NCBI GenBank assembly: GCA_002422225.1
Contig: DITX01000195.1
Location: 5,750-11,854, forward strand
Direction of reading: 5' to 3'
Origin: Gammaproteobacteria bacterium UBA6173
GTDB taxonomy: Bacteria; Pseudomonadota; Gammaproteobacteria; Pseudomonadales; Pseudohongiellaceae
Length of the DNA: 6,105 nucleotides
Part shown: positions 1 to 5,773 of the stretch, piece by piece
How the letters are laid out: each line of letters begins with the position of its first letter
Position numbering within the stretch: the stretch's first letter is position 1
Notes under the pieces: generated by a model
What the model was told of the DNA's origin: nothing
Databases searched by the model: none
Seen by the model: only the letters and a program-made list of their open reading frames with translations
Program-made: the position numbers and the translations under genes

Positions 1-549
1 GGTGAAGACGCGGTCATTACCGGATTGAAGCGTAAGCGCATCAAGACCTTGATGGACAATGATATCAGTCTGCTGGCCTATCATTTGCCGTTGGATGCGC
101 ATGCAGAGTTCGGGAATAACGTACAACTGGCGCACGTACTTGGTTTAGTGCCGTCAGGTGAGTTGTTGAAACAGAATAATCAAGTGATGGGATTGATAGC
201 GGATTTGCCTGAGGCCTTGACCGGTGCCGAGCTGGCCAATCGTATCAACGCCGCGCTCAGTCGCAACGCGATGCACATAGACGCTGAAAACCGGCTGATA
301 AGACGTGTTGCCTGGTGCACTGGCGCTGCTCAGCAATACATTGAGCAGGCTGCAAAATTGGGTATTGATGCCTATATCTCAGGAGAAATTTCCGAGCCAA
401 CTGTGCATGTTGCGCAAGAACACGGCATGCACTATTTTGCCGCGGGACACCATGCGACCGAACGTTATGGCGTAAAAGCACTGGGCGAATTTCTTGCCCA
501 GCGCTTTGGTATTCGTCATACCTTTATTGATATCCACAACCCGGTCTGA
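1..549 (+). CDS. Nif3/YbgI-family metal-binding protein, C-terminal part (5' end outside window)
   Basis: The frame is open from the first base of the window and gives 182 codons before the TGA at 547-549. The family is normally about 250 residues, so roughly the first quarter lies upstream. Two family hallmarks are visible. One is the segment AYHLPLDAH near window codons 26-34, whose Asp matches the metal-ligand Asp of YbgI. The other is GHHATERYGV near codons 149-158, carrying the His and Glu of the second metal-binding cluster, preceded by GEISEPTVHVAQE. The paired N-terminal His ligands would be upstream. Family members form toroidal hexamers with a dinuclear metal site. They are annotated as GTP cyclohydrolase I type 2-like or Nif3-like proteins, but the cellular role is poorly settled, so I do not assign a reaction. 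A TTG at 25 is only an internal codon, not the start. The gene converges on cysNC with 8 bases between stop codons. Confidence 0.9.
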   Translation, partial: GEDAVITGLKRKRIKTLMDNDISLLAYHLPLDAHAEFGNNVQLAHVLGLVPSGELLKQNNQVMGLIADLPEALTGAELANRINAALSRNAMHIDAENRLIRRVAWCTGAAQQYIEQAAKLGIDAYISGEISEPTVHVAQEHGMHYFAAGHHATERYGVKALGEFLAQRFGIRHTFIDIHNPV

Positions 550-557
550 TCGCTTGA

Positions 558-2471
558 TCAACGGCCAGAGATAATGCCCTTACCTTGCATCAGTTCAATG
601 ACCTGATCGAGACAGTCTTCGACCGTTAACGTGTTTGTATCCAGTTCCAGATCAACGTGCTCGGGCTTTGGATACGCAAACGTGATGCCCGGTATTTCCG
701 CTGAACCGGTGGTTTCTGCGGCGGCATAAATGCCGCTGGGATCACGTTGCTGACAAACAGTCATCGGCGGGTTCAGGTAGATGATCACGCAATTGTCCTT
801 GCCGATGACGCTGAGCGCGTGCTCTCGCGAATCAGGGTTTGGAGCGACAAATGCCGCGCAGCATATCAAACCGGAATCATTCAATAGCCGTGCGATGTGC
901 GCACTGCGACGCAGGTTTTCAGCTCGCCCGCTTGCATCATGCGCCAAGTCCTTGCTGATGCCCAATCGCATGGCTTTGCCATCCAGCACCGTGCTGACGC
1001 GGCCCATATCAAACAGCCGGCGCTCAAGACCATATGCCAGTGTCGATTTTCCTGAACCCGATACACCAATAAACATGATTGTTACGGGTTTTTGGCCGTA
1101 GCGGGCAGAGCGCTCATCTTTGGTTACATGGACGGTGCTGCTGCGTTTGACTAGGCGTTTAGCGGCGGCGATCTCGAGATTGATCATGCCTGCGCCAACG
1201 GTGACATTGCTCAGCCGGTCTATGACAATAAATCCGCCTGTGCTACGATTTTTTTCGTAACTGTCTATGCAAACCGGTTGATCTACGCTGATTTCGCACA
1301 GACCAATTTCATTGAGTTCCAGACCGGGGGTCGGGAGTTCTTCAAGGGTATTAACGTCGATGCGGTGTTTCATGGCAGTCACGCGACCGCTGACAGTTTT
1401 ACTGCCCAATTTAAAATCATAGAGTTTGCCGGGCAGTAACGCGGCCTCGGTCATCCAGACCACCGTGGCATCAAACTCTTCAGCAATCACGGGTTTGTTG
1501 TCGCGATGCACAATCATGTCGCCACGGCTGATATCGATTTCGTCTTCCAGCGTCAGAGTGATCGCCATATCAGCAAATGCCATTTCAAGTTCTTCGTCGT
1601 AGGTTACGATAGACTTGATCCGGCTTTTTTTGCCGGAGGGCAACACCGTAATTTCATCGCCTTTGCGGACAACACCTGATGACACAGTGCCGCAGAAGCC
1701 CCGGAAGTTAAGATTGGGGCGATTGACGTATTGCACGGGGTAGCGGAAGTCATCGAAGTTTCTATCTTCTGAAATTTCAACGTGTTCCAGCAAGGACATT
1801 AGCGCCGGGCCTTGGTACCAGGACATGAACTCGCTGCGATTCACGACGTTGTCACCGTCCAGGGCTGACATCGGTATAAAGTGGAATTCTGCATTGCGCA
1901 GTTTTTTACTGAAGGCAATGTAGTCAGCTTTGATTTTTTCAAACACGTCCTGGCTATAGTTCACCAGATCCATTTTGTTAATCGCCACAACAATATGTTT
2001 GATACCCAGCAAGGATGTTATGAAGCTATGTCGACGTGTCTGCACCTGCACGCCATGGCGGGCGTCGATGAGAATTATCGCCAGATCACAGGTAGAGGCA
2101 CCGGTAGCCATGTTGCGGGTGTACTGCTCATGACCGGGGGTGTCAGCAATAATAAATTTGCGCTTGGCAGTAGAGAAGTAGCGGTACGCCACATCAATGG
2201 TGATGCCTTGTTCGCGCTCTGCCTGCAGGCCATCGACCAGCAGTGCAAGGTCTACTTTGCCGCCGGTTGTGCCGGATTTGATACTGTCTTTGGTAATCGC
2301 TGCCAACTGATCTTCATAGATCATTTTAGAGTCGTGCAGCAATCGTCCGATCAGGGTGCTTTTGCCATCGTCAACACTGCCGCAGGTGAGCAGGCGCAGC
2401 AACTCCTTGCGCTCATGTTGTGCCAGATAGGCTGTAATATCGGTGCTGATAAGTTCGGATTGGTGCGACAT
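558..2471 (-). CDS. cysNC: Bifunctional sulfate adenylyltransferase subunit 1 / adenylylsulfate kinase (CysNC fusion)
   Basis: This 637-residue protein joins the GTPase subunit of ATP sulfurylase (about residues 20-450) to an APS kinase domain (about 460-630). CysN partners with CysD and couples GTP hydrolysis to APS formation from sulfate and ATP in the cytoplasm. The GTPase motifs are complete: GSVDDGKST at 31-39 (G1), GITIDVAYRYF at 89-99 (switch I), DTPGHEQY at 110-117 (G3), NKMD at 165-168 (G4) and SAL at 202-204. Translation factor-like beta-barrel domains follow, beginning near YPVQYVNRPNLNFRGF. The kinase domain opens with an intact P-loop, GVSGSGKST at 469-477, and keeps ENLRRS at 518-523. 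However, the usual DGDN motif reads DGKA (497-500), FISP reads FVAP (541-544), and the DPKGLY-like loop reads DPSGIY. The kinase step to PAPS is therefore less certain than the sulfurylase step. The ATG start lies one base after the cysD stop, with AGGA ten bases upstream inside the cysD end, so translational coupling is likely. Fusions of this NodQ type are common in proteobacteria. Confidence 0.96.
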   Translation of the reverse strand: MSHQSELISTDITAYLAQHERKELLRLLTCGSVDDGKSTLIGRLLHDSKMIYEDQLAAITKDSIKSGTTGGKVDLALLVDGLQAEREQGITIDVAYRYFSTAKRKFIIADTPGHEQYTRNMATGASTCDLAIILIDARHGVQVQTRRHSFITSLLGIKHIVVAINKMDLVNYSQDVFEKIKADYIAFSKKLRNAEFHFIPMSALDGDNVVNRSEFMSWYQGPALMSLLEHVEISEDRNFDDFRYPVQYVNRPNLNFRGFCGTVSSGVVRKGDEITVLPSGKKSRIKSIVTYDEELEMAFADMAITLTLEDEIDISRGDMIVHRDNKPVIAEEFDATVVWMTEAALLPGKLYDFKLGSKTVSGRVTAMKHRIDVNTLEELPTPGLELNEIGLCEISVDQPVCIDSYEKNRSTGGFIVIDRLSNVTVGAGMINLEIAAAKRLVKRSSTVHVTKDERSARYGQKPVTIMFIGVSGSGKSTLAYGLERRLFDMGRVSTVLDGKAMRLGISKDLAHDASGRAENLRRSAHIARLLNDSGLICCAAFVAPNPDSREHALSVIGKDNCVIIYLNPPMTVCQQRDPSGIYAAAETTGSAEIPGITFAYPKPEHVDLELDTNTLTVEDCLDQVIELMQGKGIISGR

Positions 2472-2472
2472 C

Positions 2473-3378
2473 TCAAAAGTATCCTTTGCGCTTTTTCTCT
2501 TCCATTGATCCTGCCTGATCGGAGTCGATCAGACGCCCCTGACGCTCTGAGCTTGTGGTCAGCAGCATTTCCTGAATGATTTCCGGCAATGTAGTGGCCG
2601 TGGACTCCACGGCGCCGGTCAGCGGGTAGCAGCCCAGCGTACGGAATCTCACCATCTTATGTTCAATCTTTTTGCCTTCAACGGGCATACGATCGTCATC
2701 GACCATAATATCCACGCCGTCCATATTCACGACGGGGCGCTCCTTGGCAAAGTACAGAGGCACAATGTCGATATTATTCAGGTAGATGTATTGCCAGATG
2801 TCCAGTTCAGTCCAGTTGGATAAAGGGAATACGCGAATGCTCTCGCCTTTGTTCACTTTACAGTTGTAGATATTCCATAATTCTGGGCGTTGGTTTTTAG
2901 GATCCCAGCGATGGTTTTTGTCACGGAATGAAAATACTCGCTCCTTGGCGCGGGACTTTTCTTCATCACGTCGCCCGCCACCAAACGCCGCATCAAACTT
3001 ATGCTTGTCCAGCGCTTGACGCAGGCCCTGGGTTTTCATCACGTCGGTGTGTTTTTCGCTGCCATGCGTAAACGGACCTATCCCGGCATCCACACCCTCC
3101 TGATTGATATGCACGATCAGGTCCAGACCCAGTTTGTTCATCTGGGTATCACGAAATTCAATCATCTCGCGAAACTTCCAGGTGGTATCTACATGCATCA
3201 ATGGGAATGGCAAGCGGCCGGGATAAAAAGCTTTTAGTGCCAGATGTAGCATCACTGATGAGTCTTTGCCGATTGAATACAGCATGACTGGATTATCAAA
3301 CTCTGCAGCAACTTCGCGAATAATGTGGATACTTTCAGCTTCCAGTTGTTTCAGGTGAGTCAGGTTGTAATCTGCCAT
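2473..3378 (-). CDS. cysD: Sulfate adenylyltransferase subunit 2 (ATP sulfurylase small subunit)
   Basis: CysD is the catalytic subunit of the heterodimeric ATP sulfurylase. It forms adenylylsulfate (APS) from ATP and sulfate, the first step of assimilatory sulfate reduction, together with CysN. The 301-residue product matches the usual length of about 302. The PP-loop of the ATP-pyrophosphatase fold is seen as YSIGKDSSVML at 34-44. It is followed by LPFPLMHVDTTWKFREM (56-72), AFGGGRRDEEKSRAKERVFS (131-150), FPLSNWTELDIWQYIY (184-199) and the C-terminal RFRTLGCYPLTGAVES (244-259). All are strong family signatures. I chose the ATG at 3378 because it gives the family N-terminus MADYNLTHL and has GGAAAG seven bases upstream. 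A TTG nine codons further upstream has no such support. It is the first gene of a tight pair with cysNC and is separated from zapG on the same strand by 108 bases. Confidence 0.97.
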   Translation of the reverse strand: MADYNLTHLKQLEAESIHIIREVAAEFDNPVMLYSIGKDSSVMLHLALKAFYPGRLPFPLMHVDTTWKFREMIEFRDTQMNKLGLDLIVHINQEGVDAGIGPFTHGSEKHTDVMKTQGLRQALDKHKFDAAFGGGRRDEEKSRAKERVFSFRDKNHRWDPKNQRPELWNIYNCKVNKGESIRVFPLSNWTELDIWQYIYLNNIDIVPLYFAKERPVVNMDGVDIMVDDDRMPVEGKKIEHKMVRFRTLGCYPLTGAVESTATTLPEIIQEMLLTTSSERQGRLIDSDQAGSMEEKKRKGYF

Positions 3379-3385
3379 GATTTTA

Positions 3386-3391
3386 CTTTCC
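3386..3391 (-). promoter_or_regulatory. Ribosome binding site of cysD
   Basis: On the minus strand this reads GGAAAG with a seven-base spacer to the ATG at 3378. It decides the start in favour of this ATG over the in-frame TTG at 3405. Confidence 0.6.
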
Positions 3392-3395
3392 GGGT

Positions 3396-3405
3396 GGCGC
3401 AGCAA
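3396..3405. repeat. 10-base direct repeat, copy 1 (cysD leader)
   Basis: The sequence GGCGCAGCAA is repeated exactly at 3476-3485, so the two copies bracket most of the zapG-cysD intergenic region with an 80-base period. The copies diverge immediately on both sides. The function is unknown and chance cannot be excluded. Confidence 0.5.
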
Positions 3406-3407
3406 CG

Positions 3408-3425
3408 CGCAGAAAAAAACCTGCG
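3408..3425. repeat. Short inverted repeat around an A/T run in the cysD leader
   Basis: CGCAG at 3408-3412 and CTGCG at 3421-3425 are reverse complements flanking a run of seven A (seven T on the minus strand). In the cysD or zapG transcript this could form a 5-base-pair hairpin with a U-rich loop. An alternative fold pairs AACC with GGTT just before the U run, which would look like a very small rho-independent terminator. The two folds exclude each other. Both stems are short, so this is only a candidate terminator or attenuator between zapG and cysD. Confidence 0.3.
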
Positions 3426-3447
3426 GTTGATCTGACGGGTTATCAAG

Positions 3448-3460
3448 TTTATTTGTTAAA
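3448..3460 (-). repeat. 13-base shared sequence, copy 1 (upstream of cysD)
   Basis: On the minus strand this reads TTTAACAAATAAA and is followed one base later by TTGATA, a good -35-like hexamer (5 of 6), although no convincing -10 follows at the right distance. The same 13 bases occur on the + strand at 5233-5245 upstream of rplM, also just before a TTGA-type -35. An AT-rich upstream promoter element or a protein site is possible. CysB-type activation of sulfur genes is known in enterics, but no CysB site can be assigned from this. Confidence 0.4.
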
Positions 3461-3475
3461 GCCGGCGCTCTTCAG

Positions 3476-3485
3476 GGCGCAGCAA
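3476..3485. repeat. 10-base direct repeat, copy 2 (end of zapG)
   Basis: This is the second exact copy of GGCGCAGCAA and lies immediately after the zapG stop codon in the zapG reading direction. See the copy at 3396-3405. Confidence 0.5.
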
Positions 3486-3486
3486 A

Positions 3487-3924
3487 TCAACGTTCATCAT
3501 CCGTAGATTTGTCGCGCTCAAGACCAAAACCCTCGGATAGCGCGCCACTCTGAGCGCCAACCCGGCGCGGCGCGTAGTCTTTGGGCGGCTCCATAGTGTC
3601 GCCATCGGGGCCGGAGAACATCGACTGATCTGCCGAAGGTAGCAATTTGCCAGCAACTTCTTCGTTGCAAAGATCCTGTGCGCCCCTTGCCAGATGCTGA
3701 TAAACATCGCGATAACTTTCGGTCATATTATGAACGAGATCTGCGGTCGCGCTGAAATGCTCGCTGACATGCTCGCGGTAATCCGCATGATGTCGCTGAA
3801 GATCCTGAATTTTTGTTTCGAGTTCAACAATTTTTTCAGGATTGCTATTACTAAATCGCGGTGCTATGAAAAAGCCCGCCGCCACGCCAATTGCAAGGCA
3901 GACGATGCCAGTTAACCATATCAT
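3487..3924 (-). CDS. zapG: ZapG/YhcB (DUF1043) family inner-membrane envelope and division protein
   Basis: This is a 145-residue protein; E. coli YhcB is about 132. Residues 1-21 (MIWLTGIVCLAIGVAAGFFI and following) form one N-terminal membrane segment. A basic and polar stretch follows, then a heptad-like coiled coil from about 28 to 60 (EKIVELETKIQDLQRHHADY). The family core is seen as YREHVSEHFSATADLV (49-64) and YRDVYQHLARGAQDL (71-85). The tail is disordered-looking and contains the PKDY element (114-117) that E. coli has as PRDY. The protein is anchored in the inner membrane with its coiled coil in the cytoplasm. In E. coli it links cell division and envelope synthesis; older annotations as a cytochrome d oxidase subunit are considered mistaken. 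I chose the ATG at 3924 because it puts the membrane segment at the very N-terminus and has AGAGGA ten bases upstream. The longer in-frame reading to 4053 starts at TTG and adds 43 residues of non-family sequence. Divergence from zapE is as in E. coli. Confidence 0.9.
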   Translation of the reverse strand: MIWLTGIVCLAIGVAAGFFIAPRFSNSNPEKIVELETKIQDLQRHHADYREHVSEHFSATADLVHNMTESYRDVYQHLARGAQDLCNEEVAGKLLPSADQSMFSGPDGDTMEPPKDYAPRRVGAQSGALSEGFGLERDKSTDDER

Positions 3925-3934
3925 TGGCTGTAGT

Positions 3935-3940
3935 TCCTCT
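3935..3940 (-). promoter_or_regulatory. Ribosome binding site of zapG
   Basis: On the minus strand this reads AGAGGA, ten bases before the ATG at 3924. It supports the short start with the N-terminal membrane segment. Confidence 0.55.
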
Positions 3941-3953
3941 GAGAAATGCCGCA

Positions 3954-3982
3954 AGTATAACGCGGATGTAAGCGTTTGACTC
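3954..3982 (-). promoter_or_regulatory. Possible zapG promoter
   Basis: On the minus strand TATACT (3954-3959) is a good -10 hexamer, 5 of 6 to consensus. With a 17-base spacer the -35 position reads GAGTCA (3977-3982), only 3 of 6. It is suitably placed about 30 bases before the zapG start. The assignment rests mainly on the -10. Confidence 0.35.
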
Positions 3983-4060
3983 ACAGGAATTCTAACATGA
4001 AGGTTTGCGATTGTTGATGAGCTCTCGGGTATGGACGTGGTGCGGTCGGCCAAAATACCC

Positions 4061-4066
4061 TAAAAT
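4061..4066 (+). promoter_or_regulatory. Possible -10 element of zapE
   Basis: TAAAAT, followed by GCGCGCC, lies 29 bases before the zapE ATG, and the spacing is plausible for a short leader. No acceptable -35 is seen at 16-18 bases. TGGACG at 4032-4037 is a partial match but 23 bases away. The call is weak. Confidence 0.3.
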
Positions 4067-4095
4067 GCGCGCCTTTCCATCGGATCAAACGCTAA

Positions 4096-5217
4096 ATGGC
4101 TACTCCTTTGCAGTGTTACAAGGATGATCTTGCGAATGAGCTCATCAAGCCGGACGCCGCTCAAGCCGCAGCCGTCGCGGAATTGCAACGCTTGTTTGAT
4201 GATTTGTTGCGCATACAAAGGAAGCCGGTTGGGCTGATCTCTGCATTAAAGGCGCGGATCAGTAGTTCTTCGGCCTCACCGGTGTCCGTTGACGCAATTA
4301 AGGGCCTCTATATATATGGAGGCGTGGGTCGGGGTAAAACCTACCTGATGGATACATTTTTTGAGTGTCTGCCTTTTGAACGCAAACAGCGAACTCACTT
4401 TCATCGGTTTATGCAGCAGGTCCATTCTGAGTTGGCCAAGCTTAAACAGCAGAAAAATCCCCTGGAGATTGTGGCAGCCGGCATCGCAGAGCGAGCCAGG
4501 GTGCTATGTTTTGACGAGTTTTTTGTTTCCGATATCGGTGACGCCATGATCTTGGGTGGTTTGTTGGAACATTTAATGAGGAGGGGTGTTGTCTTGGTGG
4601 TCACGTCGAATATTCACCCAGACGGCTTGTATGCAAATGGCTTGCAGCGTGCGCGATTTCTGCCAGCTATCAAGCTTATTCATCAGCACACGCAAGTGTT
4701 TGAGTTGGATGGTGGCGTGGATTATCGATTGCGCGCACTCAAGCAGGCTTGCCTGTACTTTTCACCGTCTGGCGCGGACGCGGATGCAGCCTTACAAGAT
4801 GGCTTTGATCGGCTGGCGTGTGGGCATGCTGAACGTAACGAGGATGCGGCGATCGAGATTCTTGGCAGGAAGGTGCCGGTACGTTTGGTCTCAGAAGGGG
4901 TGGCTTGGTTCGATTTTGGTCAACTATGCGGTGGCGCCCGCAGTGCATTTGACTACATTGAGCTGGCACGGCAATTTCATTCCATCGTGCTGAGCAATGT
5001 GCCTCAAATGGACTCGGCGCAGGATGACATCGCCCGACGGTTTGTCAGTCTGGTAGATGAATTCTACGATCGACAGGTTAAATTGTTGTTGTCAGCAGCT
5101 GTGCCATTGCAGGATTTGTACACAGGAACAGGTTTGGCATTTGTTTTTGAGCGAACACGCAGTCGTTTACTTGAGATGCAGTCAGAGGAATATCTTGGGC
5201 TCGAGCACAGACCATAG
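4096..5217 (+). CDS. zapE: ZapE/AFG1-family ATPase, cell division protein
   Basis: The product has 373 residues; E. coli ZapE (YhcM) is about 375. It is a P-loop ATPase of the AFG1-like family. In E. coli ZapE acts at the division site late in constriction and affects FtsZ polymers; mitochondrial AFG1/LACE1 is the eukaryotic relative. Visible motifs are Walker A GGVGRGKT (75-82), HFHRFMQQVH (101-110), Walker B VLCFDEF (136-142) with VSDIGDAMIL after it, and the sensor-like VVTSN (168-172). The family segment GLYANGLQRARFLPAI (177-192) follows. The C-terminal part carries WFDFGQLCGG (271-280) and a late FERTRSRLLEMQS (351-363), both typical of the family. No truncation or missing catalytic residue is seen. 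The ATG is preceded by only a weak ribosome site (CGGA, with a spacer of about 12). The gene is divergent from zapG and lies 100 bases before rplM, an arrangement conserved in E. coli. Confidence 0.95.
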   Translation: MATPLQCYKDDLANELIKPDAAQAAAVAELQRLFDDLLRIQRKPVGLISALKARISSSSASPVSVDAIKGLYIYGGVGRGKTYLMDTFFECLPFERKQRTHFHRFMQQVHSELAKLKQQKNPLEIVAAGIAERARVLCFDEFFVSDIGDAMILGGLLEHLMRRGVVLVVTSNIHPDGLYANGLQRARFLPAIKLIHQHTQVFELDGGVDYRLRALKQACLYFSPSGADADAALQDGFDRLACGHAERNEDAAIEILGRKVPVRLVSEGVAWFDFGQLCGGARSAFDYIELARQFHSIVLSNVPQMDSAQDDIARRFVSLVDEFYDRQVKLLLSAAVPLQDLYTGTGLAFVFERTRSRLLEMQSEEYLGLEHRP

Positions 5218-5232
5218 CGTGGAACTTGTCGT

Positions 5233-5245
5233 TTTAACAAATAAA
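5233..5245 (+). repeat. 13-base shared sequence, copy 2 (upstream of rplM)
   Basis: TTTAACAAATAAA is identical to the minus-strand sequence at 3448-3460. It lies four bases before the -35 hexamer of the rplM promoter, where an AT-rich UP element would bind the RNA polymerase alpha subunit. That role is inference. Confidence 0.4.
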
Positions 5246-5249
5246 GTGC

Positions 5250-5278
5250 TTGAAGTTTCCAATATGCTTCGGTAGTAT
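5250..5278 (+). promoter_or_regulatory. Likely sigma-70 promoter of the rplM-rpsI operon
   Basis: The -35 TTGAAG (5250-5255) and the -10 TAGTAT (5273-5278) each match consensus at 4 of 6 and are separated by the ideal 17 bases. An AT-rich stretch lies just upstream. The bases after the -10 read TCGCGCT, a GC-rich discriminator of the kind found at stringently controlled ribosomal promoters. Transcription would start near 5284-5286, giving a leader of about 32 bases. In E. coli the L13 protein represses its own operon through the mRNA leader. No clear L13 target structure can be recognised here. Confidence 0.6.
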
Positions 5279-5317
5279 TCGCGCTCCCTGAAGATAATGC
5301 CCGTTCGGTGACGTTTC

Positions 5318-5746
5318 ATGAAGACTTTTAGTGCCAAACCACAGAATGTAGAACACAACTGGCTGCTCGTGGATGCAGAAGGCCAGACACTCGGCCGTAT
5401 TGCGACTGAGATCGCTACCCGCTTACGCGGCAAGCATAAGCCTGAATACACCCCACACGTAGACACAGGCGATTTTGTGGTCGTGATCAATGCAGAGAAA
5501 GTGCGTGTCACCGGCAACAAAGCTAAAGACAAGATGTACCATCACCACACCGGTTTTCCGGGTGGCCTGAAGTCATTCAGCTTTGAAAAGCTGATTGATC
5601 GTGCTCCTGATCGTGTGCTCAAGCTGGCGATCAAGGGTATGCTGCCCCGCACTCCCTTGGGTCGTGCAATGTTCAAGAAGCTCAAAGTGTATGCGGGTAA
5701 CGAGCATCCGCATGCGGCCCAGCAGCCGCAGGCACTGCAACTGTAA
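5318..5746 (+). CDS. rplM: 50S ribosomal protein L13
   Basis: L13 is a 23S rRNA-binding protein needed early in assembly of the large ribosomal subunit. The product is 142 residues, the same as E. coli L13, and is collinear with it throughout. Recognisable segments are LGRIATEIATRLRGKHK (25-41), YTPHVDTGDFVVVINAEKV (44-62), HHHTGFPGGLKS (75-86), the KGMLP signature (106-110) with LGRAMFKKLKVYAG after it, and HPHAAQQPQ (130-138). GGTGA lies six bases before the ATG, a good ribosome site. rpsI follows after 27 bases, as in most bacteria, and the two are almost certainly co-transcribed. Confidence 0.99.
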   Translation: MKTFSAKPQNVEHNWLLVDAEGQTLGRIATEIATRLRGKHKPEYTPHVDTGDFVVVINAEKVRVTGNKAKDKMYHHHTGFPGGLKSFSFEKLIDRAPDRVLKLAIKGMLPRTPLGRAMFKKLKVYAGNEHPHAAQQPQALQL

Positions 5747-5773
5747 GTTTTCGACGAGGTTTACTGAGTCCTT

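Noticed and set aside
1881..2579. Long open frame on the + strand opposite the GTPase part of cysNC
   Set aside because: It is antisense to strongly conserved CysN motifs and overlaps the cysD end. Its product shows no recognisable domain, and it has no promoter or ribosome site. It is a shadow of the real gene.
3379..3405. Nine-codon N-terminal extension of cysD from a TTG
   Set aside because: The ATG at 3378 gives the family N-terminus and length and has GGAAAG at a good distance. The extension would place the ribosome site inside the coding region.
3459..3482. Possible zapG terminator from GCGC...GCGC around the zapG end
   Set aside because: The stem is four pairs with a mismatch and is followed by CGGCTTTAAC and not a U run, so it is too weak to call.
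3925..4053. In-frame upstream extension of zapG to a TTG
   Set aside because: It would bury the membrane segment 43 residues inside, lacks family similarity, and the ATG at 3924 has its own AGAGGA ribosome site.
5221..5260. Possible zapE terminator hairpin pairing GGAACTT with AAGTTTCC
   Set aside because: The stem needs a bulge, the loop is about 25 bases and there is no U run. The region is better explained by the rplM promoter.
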